A DNA stretch of 64,000 nt from Antedon mediterranea. Taxonomy: Eukaryota > Echinodermata > Crinoidea > Comatulida > Antedonidae. Every line of letters starts with the position of its first letter. Positions within the stretch are counted from its first letter, which is position 1. The stretch spans positions 28,068,288-28,132,287 of the forward strand of contig NC_092676.1 in NCBI RefSeq assembly GCF_964355755.1, read 5' to 3'. Below the pieces are notes generated by a model. That model saw only the letters and a list, made by a program, of their open reading frames with translations. It was not told the DNA's origin and made no database searches. The translations under genes were made by a program, and so were the position numbers. Below are positions 11,944 to 24,200 of this stretch, in pieces.

Positions 11944-12294
11944 TTATCTCTGTACGTTTTCCTTTGAAGGCGTTGGCGACACTTGCTTACGTTTCTTGAC
12001 TTTAGTCATGACGATTACACAAGCGATAATGACGATGATGAAAGCGGCTACAATGACAACGCTGACTGCAATGATCGTGGCCGTTGAGGCATCGTCTTCG
12101 TCATCTGTGTAATCATAGACATATATAGATTAGTACAAATAATATACAAAAAATCGGGATTAATGAATACATTAAATATATACCAGTCATGTAAAGCTTA
12201 CCTGCATCCTCCACGTCAAGGTCATTCGTTTCGTCACCACCATTCTCCTCCACTTGTCCTCCGGGTGATTCCGTACCTACAGACGCGTCGTACG
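11944..12294 (-). CDS. REJ gene juxtamembrane, transmembrane helix and tail (two exons)
   Basis: Exon 12202-12294 encodes an acidic, Gly-rich segment (SPGGQVEENGGDETNDLDVE). The last exon (11944-12104) encodes DDEDDASTA, a single helix (TIIAVSVVIVAAFIIVIIAC, then VIVM), a basic KVKKRKQ and the short tail SPTPSKENVQR before TAA. There are no further transmembrane segments and no room for a polycystin channel module, so the product is a type I receptor with an 18-residue tail containing possible phosphorylation sites (SPTPS). Confidence 0.85.
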
Positions 12295-15200
12295 CTAGAA
12301 CATAAAATCGGTGGATGTTGATCATAATTTTTATTTTATTACATCTCACATGATCACAAGATAGCTATATTTTGTTCTTACTGTACTCGAACTGCCTGTT
12401 AGTATAATACTATACATTCTTTCTTTATTTATTCCCATTCATCACGCATAATCATAAATACGAGGCGTGGCCCAGACTAAAACAAACGTTGTTTTAGATA
12501 CTTCATAATTCCATAATCCATAAACTTTGGTTAGTTTGGTGTAAAATCATACATACCTCCGACTGTTCCTCCCCCGGCTGTTCCTCCTCCGACTGTTCCT
12601 CCTCCGACTGTTCCTCCTCCGGCTGTTCCTCCTCCGGCTGTTCCTCCTCCGGCTGTTCCTCCCCCGACTGTTCCTCCTCCGGCTGTTCCTCCCCCGGCTG
12701 TTCCTCCTCCCACTGTTCCTCCTCCCACTGTTCCTGTTACCTGTTCTTCGATGTCTTCAACCGCGACTGTAAACTCAGTCAAGTGTGTAGCCATACAAGT
12801 AACCAGCCGCTTGTCGTCAGAGATGGTCGTCTCAATGCCGTCCTTCTTCCATGTCCATGTATTTTTGTCCATGTACTTGGCTACCGCTCTCTTTCCTTCT
12901 GGTATTTCATCACGGATTGGTATAACGATAGTCACCGGGGTCTCAAGATCGCTAACATCAAGCTCTTCACCTGTTTAATATAGTTAATATTAAATCAAAC
13001 AACATGACAATACGGTACTCTGCCATAATGTCAGTACGGTACTCTGCCATAATGTCAGTACGGTACTCTGCCATAATGTCAGTACGGTACTCTGCCATAA
13101 TGTCAGTACGGTACTCTGCCATAATGTCAGTACGGTACTCTGCCATAATGTCAGTACGGTACTCTGCCATAATGTCAGTACGGGACTCTGCCATAATGTC
13201 AGTACGGTACTCTGCCATAATGTCAGTACGGTACTCTGCCATAATGTCAGTACGATACTCTGCCATAATTTCAGTACGGTACTCTGCCTTAATGTCAGTA
13301 CGGTACTCTGCGATAAAGTCAGTACGGTACTCTGCCATAATGTCAGTATATATCAATTGACATGGTTCGTTTTTCCCACTGTATTGCAAGCAATAAGCAA
13401 ATGTGATCTTAAATCATACATTCTAAACATTGGTGAATTTACAGTAACAGTAACGCAACATACGCCACGTAAGAAAATTCCCTTCCAATAATTGTGTTTT
13501 CCCCCGTCTTCGTCAGTTTCCATTTTTGATTACGCAATACAGCACTTTGCGTCAATACGTCGCTGCGTTGCGTTGCATCGCTAGTGGGAAACACGCTTAA
13601 TGGTAGCCTAGGGCTTTAGATAGTGGGAAACATCAGCGATCAGCGTATGTGTTCTATAAATCCAATTGTGCACACATATTTTAAAACTGTGTATACAACA
13701 AGACCCCACCTGCCATGAGCTATCAAATACGAGACCCTACCTGTCTCCGGATCAGCAAGAGCTACATCAATGACGTCAGCAATAAGTGTCTGTGCGTCTT
13801 CTACACTGACAGATGTATAGTCAATTGTGTACTGCAACATCTTTACGCTCACGTCTGAACAAGTCTTGCCGTCTGCGCATGCCCAGTCTGTACCGTACCT
13901 GAATACGTGAACACAATTTTAATCACAGTTGAGTAACGGCTATGCGCGCTCACATACTAAACCCAGGTGGCCCAGAGCTTATAGGGGCCTCTGAGAAGTT
14001 CATGCCCAGAGAAAAAACAGGCATTAAAATATGTGGAAAATGGCTGAAAACGCCCGAGGCCTCCAGCGTTGGAGGGTTCCCAATCCAAGGGCCTCAGGCC
14101 TCTGCGTTATGCCACTGCATTCTCAATGTGTTTCTATACTGAGGTCACTGACAGAGCTACGATGTTAAAGTTCTATACCTTATCTTTACCACTTGTTTAT
14201 CATCATTACTAAGCCAACTGTCGTCCCATTGTTGTAATTTGTATCATTTATATTTATTATTCTGATTCATGATTATCCCTCTATAAAAAAAAATTTCACT
14301 AATCACTTGCAAGAGGTCTAACTTACTTTTCTCGCAATGCATTACCAAAGTTGACAGAGATAGAACCTTCTCCAGAATGGGATTGCACAGTTTCCGTCAG
14401 TTGTGTCCTCATGATGCTGATTTTACTGTCGCTAGTCTCCTTTTCGAACTTCTCACCGAAAGCTAACCCTCGCAATATTTCCTTAGAAACCGATTGCCGC
14501 GCCAACCTAAAATAAAGAAAGCATTTCTTGGATGTCATTTAAGAGAGTGTATACGTTTCTGCACATTTTGACTCTGACGCTGTATTCAATCCCTGCAGTA
14601 TAGCTTCGTTTAAGCTGCAAATGGATCAATGCACCAAGCTGTATCTTCAAGAAAGATAGTGTGTGATAGATTCAAGTATTTAGAAGATACATGTTGACAT
14701 GCGTTTGTGTGTGGGTTCGTCGTCCACATGTTATACGGTAGTTCATCATTCATCATCGTGTGTTTCTTCACAATCTATCAATTTATTCATACTTACAAAA
14801 CCTGTTCTAATACACACTACACGACATGCCGAAGCGGCCGGCACACTAGATATGATCATGTGTGCAATGTATTGTATACAAAGCTCTGTTTGACAAAAAA
14901 AGTGTGATGTGCACAATTATGGTAGTAATATGACATCATCATGTCCAAATATAGGCGCATCACACTTTATGTTTGAATGTTTATCAGTGTAGACAGAGCT
15001 TAGACTATCAAACTAGTTTGACAAAAAATGTGTGATGTTCCCCAAATATGGTAGGTCTAATGATATGCCCAAATATGGTAGTGACATGACGTCATCATGT
15101 CCATATATGGGCACATCACACTTTTTTGTCACATATAGTTTTATAGTGTGGACAGAGCTTTAGATACCTTACCTAAGCTCATCATTAAGTTTCCAATCTT

Positions 15201-18200
15201 CTCCTTGAGGGTGTATGCCAGATGCTGCCTCGCTCAGACTATCGAACACGTTACGCGCCGTGTCCTTGTCGATTGGTTCGTCATCCGATGATTCGTCAAC
15301 GTTCACAGAAACTAAATCTCGAATGCTTCTTATTGTGTCAACTTAAAAAAATAAAAAAGACAATAAACTCGAGTAAAACCTTTAAATTAAATAGCTTGTT
15401 TATTTACAAGATTCAAAGCGGCCTATTTTTATTCTACAGCTCACTATGTCAGTCGGTTGGTTGGTCGGTCGGTCCGTTGGTCGGTAAACACTAACACAGC
15501 CATCTATATGGCCTTGTTAGACTTGTTATTGTATTTTTGTAGTAATTGCTCTTGTTTATTTTAGTTCGACGTTTCATTTTGTCTAAAAATTTCGTAATTG
15601 TATTATACGTATGAAACGCCATATGTGCAAAACTATTTATCTTTTTATATTGCGGTCTAGAAGCTAGACTATGCACATGCAGTCACAGGGAATGGCAAAA
15701 GGTTTCCTACTTTATAGGATTTTTATCAGATAATATATATTTTATTGCTGATTTTGCCATTTTCCCTCTAACTGCAGGCCTATTTTATTTAAATAAATCT
15801 GGTACTTACGTTTTGAAGTTTTATTCATACACGGGTAAGCCAAATATTTGGTTTGATCTAGAAATGCTTTTCTGTCATTTGAGCCCAGGTTTTCATCAGA
15901 CTGAGCGCGTTTTAACATGTATGCCTGCATTTCACCGTACTCCTGTAGCAGCCTACTGTCGCATGATGATGCTACGTCACGCTTTCTGCGACGGGCGCCG
16001 TCAAAGAAATTCTCTATAAGGGAAGTCAGGCTTATGGTGGCTTTTAAAAGTGCACCTGTAACAAATTAAAAATTAATATTTTATAATAGAAAATACAAAA
16101 AACCAAAAAAAAAAATTTTTTTCAAACCAACAATGTAAAACACTAATATCATGTTGAATATATCGTTTATCTTTATACCTTTATGTCTTGATTTACCTTT
16201 CATTACTTCATTTTCAACATTTATAAAATAATATTCTTGTCCTTCTTCTTCTGACAAAGCTGTCGCTACTGTCGTTATTGGTTTCTTTTTATTTATACAT
16301 TTTTTTCTTGCATCACAAATCTATGTTAAACACAAATATCTACTATTACTAAGCCTGTAGCTTACAGTGCTACTTAGGATAAGAAAACAGCATTGCAATA
16401 CAATTATTTATAATGATCTTTTATATTATTCAACAAGGAGGCGGATCTGTTCGCGCGAATCGATAGCCTAAGCTTATACGCATGCGCAGAGAGGAATTTG
16501 GAAGATGAAAACATGAATACGTATACGTAGGCCCTATAAGCTGACGATTTCGATTCGCGTGAACAAATTTAATTAGCCTAGTGGAAAATCGGCTAATAGG
16601 CAAGACAATATTATAGCAACTACGGTAATAAATAAGACTTTTAAAATTATGTTTATACGCGAAGTTACACCACACAATTTGAATCTAATCTAGTATAAAC
16701 TTTAGGCCTACCTTGACCAAGAGTTTAAAATCCGTTTGACCAGCCACGGCATCAAAACTGGCATCATTGGTAGCTTGTGATATTATACTAGTGTCACTGG
16801 ATGAAGTGTCTTCTATAAGAGCCTGGTAGTTTAGAGGGTAATTGTCCTCATCTGCTACGCAGCCTGTAACGTTAACTAGAAACTGGGGTGCAATTAATTT
16901 GATTTAGTTAACATTTTATACCAACTCAATATAACTAAAGGTCTGTCTACACTATCAAACTAGTTTGACAAAGTGCGATGTGCCCAAATATGGTAATAAT
17001 ATGACATCATCATGTCCATATTATGAGCACATCACATTTTTTTGTCACACACAATTTGATAATGTAGACAGACCTTTAGGCAATGTTAGTTGTAATGGTT
17101 GACTACATATTCACAAAACAAGACTCCATATAATTAAGGCAATATTGGACAATCATAGTATACAATAATTAATAATGAATGTTTATGAGTGCAATGTGGC
17201 AAATAATGTCGTTCCGGTTGATTATTGTGTAACAACATGAATATGTACTCTGACGTCAGAGTTTAATAGTATATGTATATTGGAGATCATGTGACCCATA
17301 ATCCTCCAATCAATAACAAGAATCGGTACAGGTGTATTATAATAGAAGATATGCAACAAAGAAAACAACCCAATTACCCTTTTCTTTGTGATCCTTCTAT
17401 TTTGTCGGACTAAAGCGTGGTTCCCACTAGCGACGCAGCGACGTATCGACGCAAAGTGCTGTATTGCGATGGGGACCCTCCAAAGAAATTGCATTTTATT
17501 TGTCGGGCATTTGTATGATTTGTTTTATTTTTTTGAATGCGCCTTGAGCACTCTTGAGTGGTATGTGCGCTATAAAAATCCTGTTATTATTAGTGGGAAC
17601 CGACAACGCAAATATCGCAAGTTTGATTTCACGCAGGCGGGGGCAAACACAATTATTGGAAGGTTTCGTTATGTTACGTTGCGTCGCTAGTGAGAATAAA
17701 GCGTGGTTCCCACTAGAACGCAACGCAGTGACGTATTGACGCAAAGTGATGTATTGCGTAATCACAAGTGGGAACCGACGACGCAACGGCGTAGGTTTGA
17801 TTTAACGCAGGCGGGGGCAAACACAATTATTGGAAGGGCATTTTCTTACATTGCGTAGGTTGCGTTACGTTGCGTCGCTAGTGGGAACCAAGCTTTAAGC
17901 TGGACTAAATATAACTGTTTAAACTGCCTAACTTTGATGGAGAATGTGTGAACAAGAACACCACCGTCATAAATAAATTATATGTGGCCACGCTCCAACA
18001 CGTTTGGATGTTGACCGATTATAGATATAGGCCTAAAAACTGAATATCAAAAACATACCTTAAAGGGTGGGTTGACTTCGTCTTGCGCTGTTATTTCACA
18101 GTTTCGGATACCTCTGTTTGTCTTGATCTCAATTGTACTGGTTCCCGTACGTCCATCTTGTGACGATGCTGTAAACTTTATCAAATATTTTGCGTCTTCT

Positions 18201-21200
18201 GCAACAACACCTTTAAAACAGTATTTTGATTACTGATAATTAACTATTTTAATTATATGACTTTTTATAATGCATACTGTGGACCAAATGGAATATAAAG
18301 TCAGACATTGATTCGTTAAGTATTAACCGATTCTTTAATCCACAGAGTTTAATCTAAGTTGACAAAACCCAATGGTATGTGCGCTAAAGTGTGGTTCCCA
18401 CGAGAACTCAACGTAACGCAGCGACGTATCGACGCAAAGTGCTGTATTGCGTAATCACAAGTGAGAACCGACGACGCAACAGTGCTGCAAACATCGCTTC
18501 GATCACATCGGTTTGATTTCAGGAGGCGGGGGCAAACACAATTATTGGAAGGGCATTTTCTTATGTTGCGTAGGTTGCGTTACGTTGCGTCGCTAGTGAG
18601 AACCACGCTTAAGCCTAATTTGCACTGCTTTTGTAATCGGTAAAATTGGGTCTCCAAGACTTTTGCCAGACTTTTGAGGTTAATTATAAGATACTGCTTT
18701 TGGTATAGGATCTATAAAATAATAGTAAATAAAAGAAAGAGGGATAGACCTCATTCGAGATGGAGGGATAAGCTCGTCCTGAGACAGACCAGGGATGCTC
18801 CCTGAGACAGACTGGCACCACAGCATGGCCAAGATTGGCGAAAGACAACTGGCACCCGTTAAGAGAGGAGGCCTTTGCTTAATAGTGGGACGATATGGGC
18901 TGAAGAGAGAAAGCTAGTAATAGTAAATTTATGTATTTACCAGGTTTCAAATTCAAGTGCACTGTACTACATCTTTGTGTGCTGCTAATTTTTGGCGGTA
19001 CTCGAAAGTTTTTCGGATCTTCAAGATCCATGAATCCATACGCTGTGAATGTAGACAATAATATTATATTGTTAATATTTCATTTTATAACTGTCCATCT
19101 TGGGTACCTATTAATGTCACACTGTAAACGTGATTTATTTTTGAACAAACAAAGTTTTAACATTGAATCACATTGGCCTGCCTCGCTATTTTGGAGTGTG
19201 TTTTAATGTCACTACCGTATAGTGTCTTTAAATACCGTACAATGTATTTGTTATCGCTCTAGTGTAAATGGATGTTTACACTCACCGTCTTCGCCGGATA
19301 CATCGGTTTCCCACGTAAAGTTAGATATTGTCAAGTCGCCACGAATTTTTGCTTTAATGTCAATGTTATCTTGAATGCTGTACACGCCGTCATCATTTTT
19401 CATTAGTATTAGATCAACCTAATTTAAAATTTACAACATGGAAATAGTTTACACCGATGTGATGATAATTTCAAGAAGGCAATTCCTGTTTTTGTGCAGA
19501 TTACATAATAATAATAATAATAATAAGATTTTTATAGCGCACATACCACTCCAGAGTGCTCAAGGCGCATTTAAAAATAAAAAAGAAATAAATCATACAA
19601 ATTCCTGACAAATTACACTCATAAATCTAAGTTGTTAAGCTTATTTCTGACTACAGGACAAACGCAATGTAAGCTAGTCGACCAATCAATCACAAGCGAT
19701 GGATTATTCACTAAAGCCTGTTTTCCTGTCGACGTTATTCGACGCTATTGTTAACAAAAATCGGCGATCTTCTACGTAAACATTGAAATTTTTACGATTT
19801 ACAGGAAAGGGTACTTTTTTAACTAACGACGACGATACAAAATGTCGGCGATTTACAGGAAAAGGTGTAATAATCGACGGTAACCGACGCTACAAGTCGC
19901 GATCGTTGACAATCGCAAGAGTTGAATCCAGTTCAACTCTAGCGATATCGCAACGCTTAAACGTAAGAACTGACCAATCATCATGGCGATACAGCACATG
20001 ACGTCCCATAATTGATGGCAAATTCTGCTGACTACATTTTATTTTTGTTGCATCGCGGCGCGGTCAAAGCTAGGACTAGCCTTACCAAAGTTACTATAAA
20101 ATGATGTTCCGGAAAGTAGGCGCGTGGATATTAGGTAGGTCAAAGTTCTCAGCCTAGTCCAACATACAATTTGGACTAGGATAGGCCTACTGAGAACGAA
20201 GAACCATCAGTATAGAGATATTAGTATGCCTAGGCCCACGTCTCTTACACTGTGAGCCTACTGCTAGAGGCAGGGGAGTCCTCTATTCATTTTTGCGCGT
20301 TACGACGACGTCGAGAAAGAAAACAGGCTTTAAGTAAACTCTAGAAATCAAATGTTCGCGCTATCGTTAACATTTCAACTTGATCGTTTTCAAACGATGG
20401 TCGTTGAACTTTTAACGATTAACGATGATAGCGTCGACTAACGTCGACAGGAAAACAGGCTTTATTGGTCAACTCACTTGCGTCGCGTCTACGTCATCGC
20501 GTTGCGTCCTAGTGGGAACCAAGCTTTACATACAACAATGTAATATGCTTTTCTTATGGTACATTCACAGTTGTTCAGTTTCATGGAATGGAAGAAGGTG
20601 CCTTTCTATTCTTTATACAATTTTCCATTATTAAAACAAAATGGTGACGTCTTCCGTTAAAACAGTGCTATGTGTAGTTTTATAGTCTGAAGGTACGGTA
20701 ATTCTCGTATAGGAAAAACAATAATGACGTTGAGCCGAAACCGCTCCGTCTTTTACCTTTAAGAGATCGTCTTCTGAGCAGGATCTTGTAACGTTAGTAG
20801 AGTGAAACCTTGAACCCTTCTGGACGATCAGTGTGAAGGTATATTCCACTCCAGGTGTCATCTGTTCTGAATAGAACCTTATTGTGCTGTTAGACCTTTG
20901 TTCATTAGACGGGAATTCGATGTTATTTTCACCTTCACGGTAAGAAAAACACGGTCTACTGTCTATTGTCTGTAGAAAATAGAGAAGAGTAAACAAAAAC
21001 AACAGAAACAAATCGATTTTTGACAAAGTGAATAACCCGAATTTACATAAACATGGTCTACCTCTTAAGCGTGGTTCCCACTAGCGACGCAACGCAAGGA
21101 CGTAACGCAACGAAAGTGAATTGACCAATCACAAGCGATGGCTTATTCGCTTGTGATTGCTAACTGTCTATAACTTCGCTTTTCATTGGTCAAAACGCTT

Positions 21201-24200
21201 GCGTTGCGTTTACGTCCTTGCGTTACGTTCTAGTGGGAACCAAGCTTTATTGTACTAAATTACTACGTTACAACGATAAGAAATTTCAGATTTTCAGTTC
21301 TTAAAGCAATTGCTTAAGCTTGGTTCCCACTAGGACGCAACGCAAGAACGTAAGCGCAACGCAAAGACATAAGCGCAACGCAAAGACATAAGCGAAACGC
21401 ACAAGCGAGTTGACCATTTACAAGCGAAAATGTGGATAATCCCCATCGCTTCTGATTGGTTGAATTGCTTACGTCGTTGCGTACGTCCTAGAGTGGGAAC
21501 CAAGCTTTATGCTAAATTAATAATATATACAGAAAAACACCACTCTATACTCTGTAAAATATCCTATAAACTACAATCACGTGGTATACTTACCTGTTCA
21601 CATGTCCAGGTGTAGACCATTTCTAAATCATCTTTATCCGGGTCTTTAGATCCACTGCCATCAAGCATGACCTCGCCACTACTACAGCCATATTGACTAC
21701 TTTTACCGCCTTTAATCCGGGCTTTTAGGTCAGACGCCACGGTTGTGACATCTATGAAGTCTGTTGCAACTTTTGACGGTTCCTCTTTCTTGTAAACCGT
21801 GACGTTAAACCGTGTCGTCATACCGCCTTTAAGGCCAAACTTCGGGATACGGAATATTCTATTTTCAGATATTCGACTCTTTTCGTCAATGTAACGAACA
21901 TCGTCCTTGTTCCAATCCCATTTAAAGACAGTGTCTCCAACAGGGAAACACGTCATATCATACTTCACTTTTGCGTTAAGGAGTATCCTGAAACATAAAC
22001 ATTACATTAAACTATCCTCTATCCTAAAACTTACTCTAAATCTGTATCTATGAGCTCAAGTATTATACGTATGAAACGTCATATGTGTCAAAATATTTAT
22101 ATTTGTACTAATATTAATTCGAAAACAAGGTCTATAGATAGACTTGTACTTGCTATCCTCGGGTATTTTACCGTCGTTATCAGCCTCATCAGTTACTTCA
22201 TTTATCTCATGAATAGGTGGATGTATACTATTGTTAACACAACCCCTTCCCAAACCATCCCCTATACAACTATCGTTATCAGTGACGTCACAACACTAAC
22301 CCAACAAGAGATAGATGCTCTCTTTCTTCCTTTTTTCATCTTTCATACTTACGGTTGATAGACACGGCCCGCCTGTACGTCGCCTTCCTTTACCTTGATA
22401 GTAACAGTAGGTTTGGCATCGCTAGTCTGTCTAAACCTCCGCGAGACATTGTGCCGCAGTCCTAGGCTTTTCTCAACAACAAGTGTTATTTCATAATCTA
22501 CATCATGAGTAAAGTTAGCGGTAAATGTAAATGCTTTTTCACCTTTGCCTTCATTACGACCTAGAGGGGAAAAAGGAAAATGTAAACCAAGCTTTAAAAT
22601 GTCACAATTATGAACAGATTTTGTTCAGTTTTGGGGAAAATATAAAACATAGCATATACTGTGTGAAAACATACCGTTATGTCTATCAAGCACCATTTGT
22701 AAGGCATCAGTGTTGATACTGCCGTTAACTGCTCTGATAAACCATAGATACTTCAAAAGCCCTGTTCCTCGTGATTTGTCACCCCTCAATTCCAACCCTT
22801 TGCTGCATGCCGATATTTCACTGGGTAATTCGCAGATAGCTATGGGTGGTTTGGGATTCCTTGGCGGTTGAACCACAACTGGTTTTCTAGCAGATTCTCG
22901 TGAGTTTTCAGCACCATAACCTCTGATTGCACCCTCTAGGACTCGCATCATGGTAATATCTAAACAAAAATAATTACGTTAACTTAAAAAGCCAACAGAT
23001 ATTTCAAAAAGTGTAATGAAGTAAAGTCTAATGCTAATATCGTAATACATAACACTAGTTTTGAAAATCGCGTTTCATGCAACAACACAAAAACGCGTTT
23101 CATAATGCACCCCATGATGATGATCATTATTCTAACCATACAATTTGTTTAATACTGCAAAATATTCGCCATGTCCATTTCATCATGACGTAATCGTTAC
23201 GTAATCATAATCAACTAGGTTAATGCAAATACGTGTTGATGTTGCCTTACTGGGTATGATATTGTGATTCTTTCCTAATTGCACAATCAGTGACTGCAAG
23301 CTGTTCCATTTGCATTCCGCCTTAACCCCCAGTCTGTTGGAATCCTCGAATATCAATGTACAGTTATCCAAGCCGACATTTTCAACCTTTTTATCAAATC
23401 TAACCTTCAGTCGATCCTCTACAAATTAATCAAATTTCAAATAATTACAAATGAGTATGATGTACTAGAGAACCAGAAATGATGTCATCAAGAAATAGGT
23501 TAAGTCAGGCTAACAACACTCAAGTTGTTAATTCTCTATAAACAAACAAATATGGTCTGAGGCAGTGGCGTTACGGCTATAAACGCTCACTGGCTAAACA
23601 CAGGGTCCCCAGAGCTCAAGGGGCCCAAGAGCATGAACAGTCCAATAAAACTACCCAGGCCCCTTGAGATTGCTAAACCATGAGCCTTCGCCCTGTACGT
23701 TACGCCACTGCCTCTTACAGAATCGGCACATCAGAGTACTTGAATCCCACTAGCCTGGACGACACAGACGTACTATAAACGGCGGTCAAATTTATAGAAG
23801 CACCTAAGTTAGTAAAGAAAAGCAACGGAATTGTCAGCCAAAACGTTAATATTTAAAGTACGTTCACACTGCAATCAAATAATGAACCAACCATTGTTAG
23901 TCATTAGAATACTTGAGAGCTTTGGCCCTACGGTGTAAACGGTCACTCGGAAGCCGTCTTCGTTGTTATTTCTATCCGTTAATGGATGACGCCCGTCCAA
24001 CGACGGCTGAATCATAAATGACTTTGAAGAACATTTCTTAAATTCAAAGCTGAAGTTCATTTTTGTGTTTGATACAACTCTCCCGTCTAAAACGGCAAAA
24101 TCACGTGATCCACCCGCAACATCCAAAACTTTCTTCAGTTGATCTACAAGAAATCAAATAAGTTTTTCGTAATTAAAATCAATAGTAGTTGTTACCACAT

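Noticed and set aside
12967-13389. Repetitive ORFs on both strands (MAEYRTDI and MSVRYSAI types)
   Set aside because: 24-bp repeat whose length is a multiple of three; intronic, with exons placed on either side by phase.
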